A stretch of DNA of 64,000 nucleotides, from the NCBI GenBank assembly GCA_019787685.1, contig JAHNUO010000001.1:2604001-2668000 (forward strand), read 5' to 3'. A program made the translations under genes and the position numbers. Shown here piece by piece: positions 1-15,632 of this stretch. The first letter of the stretch is position 1. Each line of letters opens with the position of its first letter. The notes under the pieces are model-generated. The model had not been told where the DNA came from. It searched no databases and saw nothing but the letters and a program-made list of their open reading frames with translations. The DNA comes from Chiua virens. Its lineage: Eukaryota > Basidiomycota > Agaricomycetes > Boletales > Boletaceae.

Positions 1-1311
<1,311 letters not shown>

Positions 1312-1440
1312 GTTTTTCTAGGCTGGTAGATAGAGTTGGGGTGGTGCAGGTAGTTGGAGATTGTGGCGAGTACTCACGAGGTGTAATCGAAGATTGAGAG
1401 AGAAAACGAAAGTGAGGATGAATTGTCATGACGGGCGAGA

Positions 1441-1501
1441 TTATATACCGATGGGGTTCTGTGTCATTCTAGGACCTTCTCTCACTGTTCTAGATGATTC
1501 C
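1441..1501 (-). promoter_or_regulatory. Heat-shock-type promoter of the Hsp70 gene (TATA box and HSE-like repeats)
   Basis: Minus-strand TATATAA lies at 1447-1441, about 130 bases upstream of the Hsp70 ATG. Directly beyond it are two imperfect three-unit heat shock elements, nTTCn-nGAAn-nTTCn with one mismatch in the middle unit: ATTCT-AGGAC-CTTCT at 1466-1480 and GTTCT-AGATG-ATTCC at 1487-1501. A further TTC in the same 10-base phase is at 1456-1460. Known biology: Hsf1 trimers bind alternating 5-bp GAA/TTC units. Assignment to this gene is inferred from position. Confidence 0.7.
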
Positions 1502-1574
1502 TCCTGACATAGCATGCTTAGTAATGAAAAACAAACCCGTGAACGTTCCAAACGACATCAGCAACTTCACCCTT

Positions 1575-1867
1575 ACGGCGGAACAAACGCACATTTATTA
1601 GTCACGAAAAAATTGGAGCGCTCCCCCCCCTCCCCAAAAAAAAATTTGCATGTACATACGTCATGTAAAGAAGAGGAGGTACATACATCATGTTAAAAAA
1701 GGACTGAGTGACATCGTAACAAAAAGGGTCTGTGACAAAAAAAAACCGTCACATCTACAACGTACCTAAGACCATAATGCAGAAGTCTCGTATTAGTCGT
1801 AGAGCTACTTTTTTCACAGTGAACGGGTTTTTTTTCTGATTAATAAATGTGCGTTTGTTCCGCCATA
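1575..1867. mobile_element. MITE-like non-coding element with long terminal inverted repeats
   Basis: The two ends are near-perfect inverted repeats of about 35 bases. The left end starts at 1575 (core GGCGGAACAAACGCACATTT at 1577). Its reverse complement ends at 1864-1867, with the last bases running into A/T runs. The element is flanked by the direct repeat CACCCTT at 1568-1574 and 1868-1874, which fits a 7-8 bp target-site duplication. The 293-bp interior has no credible reading frame; it is rich in A and C runs and contains an internal direct repeat, GTACATAC followed by G/A then TCATGT. No transposase is present, so it would depend on an element elsewhere. The superfamily is uncertain; a TSD of about 8 bp would suit hAT. 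Confidence 0.75.
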
Positions 1868-1874
1868 CACCCTT

Positions 1875-2333
1875 GCTTATGAAACCTCAAGACAACACAC
1901 CGCTAATATAGTATTAAACATCGGCGCTGGCCAAGTAAAGGTCTAGGAGATCTGTACGTGTACGGTACACAGGCGGGCGAGGAGAAATCATATGCATGCA
2001 CATTCTCCATGCTACATGCTCCGATGATGAGAAGAAAAGCAGAAACAGAAACAGCACGATGAATCTTTGGTCATGCAGGCAACAACTAATGGAACGGCAA
2101 AAATGAAAGGAAGAGAGAAATAGGTTGGAAGTGTCATCAAAAGTCATCAGTGTCGGGCGAACCCTGGCTCCTAGCCGCAACATGCAGAAATAGATGTCTA
2201 TCAAGTAACATGGGTCCGAGTTACGCTCCATTGGTATGTGGTCCCACGCCGATCGTGTCATCTAGACTACGATGGGCTTGAAGATCACGAATAACCGACG
2301 GATCAACTAACAATCTTGGTTACAAACAATCTT
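1875..2333. other. Gene-free stretch downstream of the PP2A subunit gene
   Basis: This stretch lies between the MITE-like element and the stop codon of the PP2A regulatory subunit. It probably holds the 3' UTR of that gene. The open frames here lack family similarity, and I see no RNA gene or repeat. Confidence 0.5.
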
Positions 2334-4731
2334 TCAGAGGGAAAGGGGGGTTACCTGGCAAGACACTCTTCCTCCGAACGTGAGGACTTTGTCCAACAGG
2401 TGAATGGTCGCTGCCGACCTGAGGATACTCGCGCTGAAGCAATTGGTAAGCACACTCGCCAATACTCGCGTGTTATATGTACGAACATCCAGTCCAGGGT
2501 CCGCCATCGGTACCCTCTCAATTCCACTCTCATCCAATTCTGCCGGGATTTCGCCGTCAATTGACACCGCGTTCAACTCCATCGACAATTCCAAAATATC
2601 CGAATCGTCGCCAATAGAAGGTGGCGGTGGTGGCAATCGTTCAACCTCTTTGAATCCCTTTGGCAACTTCCCGCCAGCATTTTGTATTGCCTTTTCCCGC
2701 ACTTTTTGCCATTGTTCATATCGGTCAACTGCATGTTGTTGCTCACTGAAGGCAGGTCGATCAGCACGAAACGTCAGCCAGGGTGGCGAAAATGATACTG
2801 ACTCGATCTTGCGTTGTTTGTACTGCTGCAATGTGGCGTCGAACAGCTCCGGGTTAATTTCCATGAATAGTTTGAGGGCGTTGTATACCATCCCATGTAT
2901 TGTCCTGCGCATCGATTGAATCCAGTCTTCCTCCAAAAGGAGGTGAAACTTACCGGTTCCAGTGCGACTTTGAATTTGTATACAACGCGGGGAAGACGAT
3001 GGGTAATAGAGCTGCCAGATTGTCGCTCATGAGGTTGACAACATATTCGTTGTTCCAGTATAATAACGCTCGTTCAGCCACCTGGAAATGCTGACTATTG
3101 ATACACCTCGCAAGTTGTTGGAACAATGGAACTTGAATTTTTTGAAATTCAGCAGGATCGGTGACGTCCAAGACTTCTTCGACCTCATTCAAGAACATCA
3201 CTTCCTTAGGGGAGTTGACCTTGGGCCAGTACTTGAGCAATCCTAGCATAACTTCCTCCGCGAGGGATGGGTCCTTCTCCAGGAACTGGACGACGCAGTA
3301 GGCTAGCTGGGGATGATAAAGGGCAAGGCTCTTGACTTTGTGAAGGGGGACTAGTACTCGAGTCAAAAATGTCTTGTGTTCCTCTTTGAGAGGCAGCGCG
3401 AAACCGTTGATGATTGAACCGAGAATTTCCAGAAGCTCGGCGATTCCATTGTGTCGCTCTGTCTCATAAATGAAATGATAAAAGACATTGCTTATCGATC
3501 GGCGAATGAATGCGCGGAGATTGAGGAATTTGCCATATATACGATGTAGTGTGGTCTTGAGGAAATCGCGTTCTCTCGGGTCCTCGGAGTCAAAGAGCTC
3601 AAGAAGGTTGAGTACGAATGGCTGGTCGATGTACCGTTTCGCGAGGTTTGTGTTAAAGTCAGGGCTTTCAACAAATCGAAGGAAAAACTCGTAGACAATC
3701 TGAAGATGAGGCCAGGCAAGTTCGAGGACAGGTTCATCTTCCTCTGGATCGAAGGCGTCTCCGGTGGGATTGACGGGAGGGGGTATAGAGCGAAAGAGGT
3801 TAACAGCAAACTATAAAACTAGGTTATGATGTCATTGACAAGCACCTGGGAGACTTACCATGTTTACGACCTCGGGGTATATATTTTCGGTGATCACGCC
3901 ACGCTGAGTAGTGATGTACTCGAGCATTTCGTGTAAAGTTTGCGCTTTAATTTGTTTACCTTTAAGTTCGGCGCTGGCATCGTTAAAGTCGAATAAGACG
4001 CGACACTGGTTGAGCTTCTTAACGAAGAGTTGAGACCTTTCCGAAGGAGGCACTTCTGATAAAGTACAATTGAGCAAGCAGGAAATACGAGTATGTAAAA
4101 GAAAAAGTCAGACCGGAAAAAGGAGCAAGTCGCTCGATTTCGACTTTTTCAGTGACAACAAAACGACTGCTCCGTTGTTTTCGGGGAGGCTTTCCGACGA
4201 TGGGGATAGTGTCGCGAGGGCCAGAGCGGAGGCGATTGAGGGTGTTGGCGCGGGGTGGCGTGGCATTTGGGCCTGGAAGATCCAAGCCTAGGGATGTGCG
4301 CTCTGGAGAACCGAACTGACCAGATCTTGTGATGGGCTCTGGGACGGGATCAGAGCTAACGACGACGATGGGAGGGATCGAAGAGGACTGGCTGGAGTTG
4401 TATCTGCGGTCAGGGACGGACGGCTGTACTGGAGCGGGGGGCGGGCCGCGGTTGTAAGAGGCTTGTGCCTGAGATGGAAGGGAGTGGTTGGTGTTGTTGG
4501 CGACGGGTGCGCCGAGGAGAGGTTGGGTGGATGATACAGGCTGAGGGAGAGGTTTGGCAGTGTTTGGAGGTGGAGGAGGGGCAACGGCGGGTGGAGGCTG
4601 TGATTTTGCGTCCTTTGTCTTTGCAGAGGCCGAGTCCTGCGAACTCTTTCTGAGCTGTGGGGGAGTCAAGATAACGAACGTGGACGACACGGGTGGATAA
4701 AACGTACAAAAGACTTCTTGAGACCCTTCAT
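2334..4731 (-). CDS. RTS1: PP2A B56 (B') regulatory subunit, Rts1/Par1 family
   Basis: Substrate-specifying subunit of protein phosphatase 2A. Exons on the minus strand are 4731-4708, 4654-4114, 4055-3859, 3810-2954, 2904-2803 and 2745-2334. The 8-residue first exon MKGLKKSF splices to LRKSSQDS, giving the short basic start common in fungal Rts1 orthologues. A Ser/Pro/Gln-rich N-terminal region of about 190 residues follows. The B56 HEAT-like core begins near [19 protein letters not shown] and includes [31 protein letters not shown] and [20 protein letters not shown]. The 57-nt intron 2802-2746 is in frame without a stop, so it could be retained; the splice is preferred because it restores the charged helix [15 protein letters not shown]. 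The last 40 residues look less protein-like and may hide another splice. The gene is divergent from the proline-rich gene at 5090. Confidence 0.93.
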
Positions 4732-5089
4732 GTTGAATGCGATGGGGCACAGCGCACGTCTGTGGAGTGTACCTGATCTCTGCCAGACTACCTTGTAGCT
4801 GAGGGCGTTGACGGGATCGATGAACGAAACCCCCGCCCGTGATCAGACGTCACACTAGTCACGTCACACACCACTCTCTCGCGTGGGCGCTGGGCTGCAC
4901 GGTGGTGACGCTGAGGTCGATATGATCACGATAGCGACAAAACCGGGCAGGCGATGCTGCGAAAGCGGTGCGACTGCGGCGAGTGCGTCTACAACGACAC
5001 GACGGTCTGATTCTCTCCTACAACATTATTGTTTCCTTTTTTGATCACTAGTCCAGCTCGTAACCCTCTTTCATCCCTACTTCCACAGG
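4732..5089. promoter_or_regulatory. Shared divergent promoter, PP2A subunit / proline-rich protein
   Basis: 358 bp separate the two start codons. The segment around 4845-4870 contains repeated TGACGT/ACGTCA half-sites (CAGACGTCACAC and TCACGTCACAC), which resemble ATF/CREB-type bZIP sites. A T/C-rich stretch lies just before the plus-strand ATG at 5090. The function is inferred from position and motif only. Confidence 0.4.
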
Positions 5090-6453
5090 ATGGCTGGTGA
5101 GCTCCCATTTCCTCGTCCACCCGCAGCACGCTTACCGTCCCAGCCATCTACGCCGTCTACACCTCTCCAACTCACCCCCCCGTCCCAAACCATCTTCCGA
5201 CCCTCATCGTAACCCCACATGGTCAGCCGTCTGCCCACTGTCAGCCATCCCTACCTCTCACACCTCTCTACAGGTCAGCCAACTAACATCCTGTACTCTT
5301 ACCTCCACACAAACTATGTCCGTCTTCCTTGTCCCCATCCTCGCTACGCTATCTCACTCTCTCACAGAACACCGAGAACTATCTCTTGACCCCCTCCCCC
5401 CAGGGCGATCTCTGTGTCGCCAAGCTGTTCCCCCCTCGTCAGAATACTAGCAAGTCTTCTGCTTCAGATCCTGGCCACTCCACTTCAGCCGCACGTGTTG
5501 TTCGCTGCGAGGCCTCCCGTAATCTCAAGTGGTCCATCACTAACACAGGTGTTATTTCACCGATATACAAGCTTTCCCTCCCTTCTCCAGACTTCCCCCG
5601 ACCTTCCTCTCTTCCAAATCTCAAAGCCCAATCCCAATGCTGCCTTCTGGAGCATGTTCTACTTCGCCTATGCTGGCCATAATATACCCCCCAAGCGTAT
5701 CGAATTCGGAAAGATACAGAAAAATCCACCAGGTCCTAACGGGGGTGGAACTAGGATAAGCATCACAGGGAAAACTCCCGAGGAAAAGGCCGTATGGCAG
5801 ACCTTGGGAGAAGGCAACGAGGACTGCGTCGAATGGGTAGTTCTCTGCGCAGCACTCAATCTACTAGAGTAAGTTTCCGTAATCCCTCTCTTAGCGCTCC
5901 CATATTTAATCGCTTCCTTCGCATCAATTGTCGCCTGACTCGCCTTCTGCGCTTTGTTCTGTCTCATCACTTCCTTATCTGTAGTGATGAAATTATAAAG
6001 GCCGCCGAGAAAAATCCCTCGCCACCTGGACCAATTCAGAATGGCACTCCTGGGCCAGCAGGCCGCCCAGCGCCTGTCGCTCTCCACGATCCCGGCTCAG
6101 TGCCCAACCCTACTGGTCAGCCGCGTCTAGGCCCCCCACAGCAGCCCCCCTCCCGTGGTCCACCTGGCCCACCTGGCCCTGGGGCTCGTCCCCCTCAGGG
6201 ATTCCCACCTCCGCGAGGCTTCGCGCCCAATCAGGGTCCTCCGCCGAATCCAGCTGTACCCGGCGGTTATCCTGCTCCCCAACAAGGGTATCCCGGACCT
6301 GGTGCGCGTCCACCTCCACCAGGACAACGTCCTGGTGTACCAGGCACTCCAGGCAGCATTCCTCCGCAGGGCATGCATGCTGGCAGGGTTCCCCCACAGC
6401 AGATGCCTCCTGGTCAAGCCTCGTCCCAAGGCTCTGCTCCCCGGAGGTTCTGA
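5090..6453 (+). CDS. Proline-rich protein of unknown function
   Basis: Not recognised. A seven-exon model gives an uninterrupted frame of 334 residues: 5090-5096, 5144-5221, 5274-5317, 5368-5415, 5468-5548, 5591-5868 and 5985-6453. The first exon is only 7 nt (ATGGCTG) before a canonical GTGAG donor. The first half is ordered-looking and includes HGQPTNILYSYLHTNY, NPNAAFWSMFYFAYAGHN, RIEFGKIQKNPPG and EDCVEWVVLCAALNLL, with aromatic residues that suggest a folded domain. The last 150 residues are a Pro/Gly/Gln/Arg-rich, collagen-like low-complexity tail (PGPPGP, RPPPPGQRPG repeats) ending in APRRF. No signal peptide is visible. The exon 4/5 boundary (52-nt intron) is the weakest part of the model. 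It could be a nuclear or RNA-associated factor, but nothing in the sequence proves that. Confidence 0.7.
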
Positions 6454-6943
6454 ACTTTGCTCTTTAATCGTTCTGTTGTCGATTAGATGGTATTCTCTTT
6501 TCAAATGCTTTTTCAGTTACTTTGATACCTTGATTTCCGGATTCTTAATCAACCTGTGTAAAGGTTGAATTATTGATCACTCGCTTGGTTAAGTCCAATC
6601 TTATTGTATTTTTCTTGTTTCCCATGACTGATCGAGTTTCTCGAACACTCTTCCGAATTCTTAGCGATGCTGGACCTTTGGGTTGACAATGCGGATGAGG
6701 ACAGGGTTCAAAAGCTGCTACTCTGTCCTTTACCCTGAAACATTTGATGCTGTAGGATAGCCGAGTACATATGTACTATGTTTCGTTACGTCTTCTCGCT
6801 ATCTGGTTACTTATAGGGAGTGTGATTCTGACACGATCTATCAATGACATATGCCATTCCCAGTCATGATTGTGCATAATACTGTGACGTGCTGGTACCG
6901 AGCGCTCTAAAATTACCATCAACTGAACCGAGAATGCTATTAG
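6454..6943. other. Convergent 3' intergenic region
   Basis: The proline-rich gene and citrate synthase end facing each other here. The 490 bp should contain both 3' UTRs. AT-rich runs are present, but I see no open frame, RNA gene or repeat that I can support. Confidence 0.6.
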
Positions 6944-9157
6944 TCAGTTCTTGACAAATCTCTCCAGGGCATCCATGGAATAAGCTATAGGTATATTTAG
7001 CGCTCGTGGCAGCAAGTACTAATCAGTGATCAGTGGCAGCTTACATTTCGGTCGTTCGATTGGCAATCCTAAAGCTACCGAGCCAAACTATGTCAGAAAT
7101 ATACTTTTCAAATCGAAAATAGACGCACCCCGTGCCCACACAAGCTGGGTCAAAGCCCCCAAAGCTAGGCATCTCCTTAGCCACAATCAGCTGGAGAAAT
7201 GATCGGTCTCACCTCTCGATACACCGAAGATAACGGTGTAATACTGTATTGGCAGGAAAATCAGAGTTTGGGCTGTTGGGTCAAGCGCACGACTGTACCT
7301 TGAATTCAGTCAGACCATAATGGTACAGCACACATCCTATCCAATGTGGTCAATGAAGATTCGAGGTGTTACTGTGCTACAAAGAGACATACCGGACGTA
7401 GCATCGACGTTGGGGTAGGGATTTTTAGTCTATACGATCGTTAGGGAACGGCACGGACAATCATATCACGCAATTACCTTGCCGTGTTCCTTCAGGACGT
7501 CAGGTGCAACCTCTGCAGTCTACAGCCAATCAGCAGTAGTCCCGAGTATCTGAAACACACCATACCTGCTGAACGAGCTGGATCATGGGGCTCGCTTGGA
7601 GTTCCGGACGAGTTTTGCAGAACTCTTGAAGGGCGATGAACCGAGGATCAGGGTTCCGAAGAACACCGTGGCCGTACCTGGAGAATATGTAGGGAAACAT
7701 CATTTAGGAGAACGGAGCTACATACCCTGGGACAACCCGACCGCTTCGAAGCGTTTTCCAAAGGTATTCTCTGATGTTTTCGTGGCTGATATTATCACCA
7801 ATCTCTTTCTGCATAGCCATCTGCCATCTCAACACCTCTTGGTTAGCCAGGCTAAATGTCCCGGTCAGTCTAAATATAACTCTGATGAATGCATATACTC
7901 GCCCATGAAGAGGCCCGGCAAGCGCATAGAGTGCAGCCGAGTATGAAATGTATGGATCGGCCAGTGTCGAACCAACGAGGTCTAGAACAAGGTGAGGTAC
8001 ATTCCCACCAACTTACAATCGCGAGCCATACGAGATGTGTGTGCAGAGGCATTCCCACCCTCATGATCACCATGAAGTGCGATGTACAAACGAAGGTACT
8101 CGGTCAGACTTTCATTGTGACCAAATCCGAGCATGTTGGAATAGTTACCTGTGGTACGTCGCATCATCTCCATGTGACAAGTCGAGCCAGACTCACCGAC
8201 AATGTCTAGGTTCTTGTCGACAGGGGTAATTATTTTACCGGGGTGGTACACGTTTCGGTATATGCGTGCGGCCAAGGCAGGTAACTTGGCGACAAGGTCC
8301 AGGCAGTCTTCAAGTACATATGTCCAGTATTCGCTCTTTTTGATCCCGCGTTCATATGCAGCCTGGAACTGGCTGTCATGATTCAAAGCAGCAACACCCA
8401 TACCAAGTTGGGTCATAGGGTGGAGAGTGTTCGGAAGGCTGTATGCGGTGGCGTCATGATGTAGACCAATTCCCTCAAGGATAGAGAACGTACGAATCAA
8501 TCAACTTCTCCACGAATGCTGGCAACTCGCCCTTCCCGGCGAGTTCGGCCGAAAGTTGAGAACTCTCGCTCGGGGTTGGCACCCGGCCGGTAAGCAAGAG
8601 CCAGAGCATACTCTCGGCAGTCATTTCCTTGCCTCCGGGAGCGGGCGGAAGCACCTTTTGGCAATCTGGAATGGTGAGGCCATGGAAGCGGATGCCCTTG
8701 ATTACCAGAACATGAATACCGAAGTGCGGTCATGCGAAAGTGCGACCAACCTCATTGGGATCGAGGACCGAGGCCTCCCAGAGCATGGCTTTCAGGCCTC
8801 TCATACCACCGATGATGTTCTCTACCTACAAGACGCGTGAAACGGCAATAAAAGCGACTGCGATTCGCCTTACCTTGACTTCGCCAACCACCACCTGGCT
8901 ATGTTCGGCTTTCTAGGAGAATAAGTGAGCTTCTCACGGAAGGGTATCATAGGGGGAGATTCTCACGAGCTTCTTGAACTGTTCCTGTTTCGAGGGGATG
9001 ACCTCCTGGAGTGTTTCCCTGAGAGACTGTCACGACACACATGAGACAAATGAGGTGAGGTGTCAGCAGTGAGAGAACATACTTTAGTGGACGCCCAACG
9101 ACAGAATGCAGGGGCGTTCCGGAGAAGGGATCGAGGAGTACTACGACCGATGATCAT
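6944..9157 (-). CDS. CIT1: Citrate synthase, mitochondrial type
   Basis: Condenses acetyl-CoA with oxaloacetate in the first step of the TCA cycle. About a dozen exons run from ATG at 9157-9155 to TGA at 6946-6944. The N-terminus [18 protein letters not shown] is Arg-rich without acids, fitting a mitochondrial presequence. [35 protein letters not shown] and [14 protein letters not shown] match the family's N-terminal helices. The catalytic histidine segment reads [27 protein letters not shown] carries the oxaloacetate-binding His and Arg, and NVDATSG carries the catalytic Asp. In the animal and yeast enzymes the residue after Asp-Ala is His (VDAHSG); here it is Thr. The C-terminus is [14 protein letters not shown], without a peroxisomal tripeptide. 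All exon phases that I checked join. The gene is divergent from SEC66. Confidence 0.95.
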
Positions 9158-9403
9158 GATGACGGGACGAGTGAGAACTTGAAGACGCGTGAATTGTCCG
9201 CTTTGAAGGCTTTAACCGTCCGTCGTGGACCGGATCTCCTGCTCCGGGCATGAGAGAGTGATCCGGTCGGGTGCCGGTTCCTTTTCGGGTTCCGCCTCGG
9301 CAGCGGGGTCGGTGTTCCATACAAACATGGACAAATCGCCGTTGGGGCCGTGCCAGTGCGTATTGGACACGTTTAACGTTAGCTGTCACCATCCTTTTGC
9401 ACC
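9158..9403. promoter_or_regulatory. Shared divergent promoter, citrate synthase / SEC66
   Basis: 246 bp lie between the two ATGs. The sequence is GC-rich (repeated GGTTCCGGGT and CGGGGTCGG patches) with no clear TATA box. It must carry both promoters unless transcription overlaps. Confidence 0.4.
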
Positions 9404-10379
9404 ATGGCCTCCGTGCTCGTTCCAGTCCTGTATATCAGCATCGTCATATCAAGTCTACTCATATTCTCTCATTTCTATCGAAAACGGAGCGCAGGTAACA
9501 CCACTTGTCGTGTCGTAGGGTGTGCTCATATCAAAACAATTTGCTAGGCAAACTATATGCACCGTATTTCCCTTCGCATCCTGAGCGCGATGTCTATGTC
9601 ACGTTGCTCCAGCAGAATGACCCCCCTGTGCATGAAGGGCTTCTTAAAGCCGCGCTCGTCAGACGCGCGATGACGGATGTCTCTCGTGTCGTCAAACTCC
9701 GAGAAGACAAGCCAGCCCTTCAAAACCTTCTCCAGAAAGGCTCCATCGGAGATGACCTGTGGAATAGTCTACTTCAGGCAGAGAAAGAACTCGAGGCAGA
9801 GATCATGGAAGTTGTCGCTGAAGCAAATACATTCGTCGAGGGCTGGGGTTCCATCATCTTCCAGACCGCGGGTGAACTCATCGCAAATGAAAAGATGCGT
9901 AGTGTTTTTGAGGGCACAGCTGCGTCGAGAGCAAGCAAAGGTTGGATCCTTTTTCTTGATATTGTTTCTTTACTTTCTTACGCCGAACATGCACCAGAGC
10001 AACAGTACGGCAAGGTCGGCCAGAAAATAGACCTGCCAGTAATGCCTGTTACAATCGCTGGACCACCATCTGCGCCTGGCACACCAGCAGCTGCCTTATT
10101 CGCCGCTGCACAAGCACAAGCACAACTTAGGGCTCAAGCACAGTCACAGGCCCAACTCCAGCAGTCTCCTGTCCCTGTAGTCTTACCGATACCAACAACG
10201 CCTGGAAAACCTTCCAATGGCCTCGCTCCACCCACCACTGACCACCCCGAGAGTGTAACCAGCGACGGCGAGGTGAATAGCCCACAATCCTCTTTAAAAT
10301 CTGTAAGTCAATCACATTCTATCCTGACTTTATCTTACGCGACAACCTCCAGCCCAAAAAGAATAAGAAGCGGAAGTAG
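9404..10379 (+). CDS. SEC66: ER translocation complex subunit Sec66/Sec71
   Basis: Subunit of the Sec62/63 complex for post-translational import into the ER. Exons are 9404-9494, 9548-9940, 9998-10302 and 10353-10379, giving 271 residues in one frame. One N-terminal membrane helix (VLVPVLYISIVISSLLIFSHF) is followed by the basic YRKRSAG. The cytosolic domain matches Sec66: HEGLLKAALVRRAMTDVSRV, KLREDKPALQNLLQKGSIGDD and AEANTFVEGWGSIIFQTAGE. The protein then extends into an Ala/Gln-rich linker (QAQAQLRAQAQSQAQ) and a Pro-rich stretch absent from the shorter yeast protein. The last exon encodes only PKKNKKRK, so the protein ends in KKRK, which fits the KKXX dilysine ER-retrieval rule. It is convergent with the deubiquitinase gene. 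Confidence 0.92.
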
Positions 10380-10600
10380 TCAAATCTACATTATTGATAC
10401 CAGGTTATGGCATTCATTCTACTTAATACATATCATGTTGCACTGGACCTGCCAATCTTTTAGCGAGCCCACGTTCGAGCGGTGCTCGAAAGTCGAACGA
10501 ACTTGTCAGATGAGCCAGGAAAGAGTACAATGCGCAAAAATTAGGAAGACCATACATGGAAACACAATCCAATCAAGCCGCAGACGTTTACAGCTACATA

Positions 10601-14865
<4,265 letters not shown>

Positions 14866-15632
14866 TGTATCAGCACCTGTGGAAGGAGCAGGGTTAAGAG
14901 TGAGAGGTTGTTTCTATGTGATCGGGAAATGTACGTGCGGTGGATAGTGATTGCAAGTGCTGGTGGAGAATAGTGGCTGGAGAGTCAGACGGCCACAGCA
15001 ACACGACGTCGTTGAGGAGTAGGATATTATCGCACAAGGCGAACACTGACAAAGTCTGTGGGAAATCGTGTCGGGATGATGATTGCGTAAGCAACCCTTT
15101 GACACTTGTCACTGTTTTTTTTTTTCTTTTTCTGTTCTCTACACGATCCTTAGATTGTCTCGACAGGGTGACTCTCGTCGCCACCAGCCTCTCCGCTGTC
15201 CAACTGTCGGTAATGAGTCAAAGTCGTGTCAGAGCAGGTCGACCGTGCCGGGGTCCGTCTTGGGGTCCGGCCACACCGCCTTTGCGCTCGTGGATGGCGT
15301 GGCATTTGGGTAGCGCTATCGAGTTGTGTCTGGCAGACATCTGAATAGATTTGATTTGACCTTAGCGCGCGCGGCCGCGTTCGTCGGCGACCAGAGGTAG
15401 AAAGGGGTGGGTTTGTGCTGTTTTCGGGACGCTCTCATTTCCCACTGAGTGTATGGGTTGCCCCAAGAACGTAAGCAGGAGGGTTCATAACCGCCGTAGC
15501 CAAGTCCGAGTTGGGCCTCATGTCGACAGCCCGGCAGCGCTCAGGTCCTCATTTCGTTTCTTTCTTTTCTTCCATCCCACAGTTCCCGTTTATTTCGTTT
15601 GCTGTGCTTAGCTTTCTACTTTTCGTCTTTGC
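14866..15632. promoter_or_regulatory. Long divergent intergenic region, UBP15 / Ser-Pro-rich gene
   Basis: 767 bp separate the two start codons. Pyrimidine tracts of the kind found at fungal transcription starts occur at about 15114-15135 (a run of T) and 15556-15580 (TTCTTTCTTTTCTTCC), the second directly upstream of the plus-strand ATG. Open frames in this stretch are short and lack family similarity. Confidence 0.45.
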
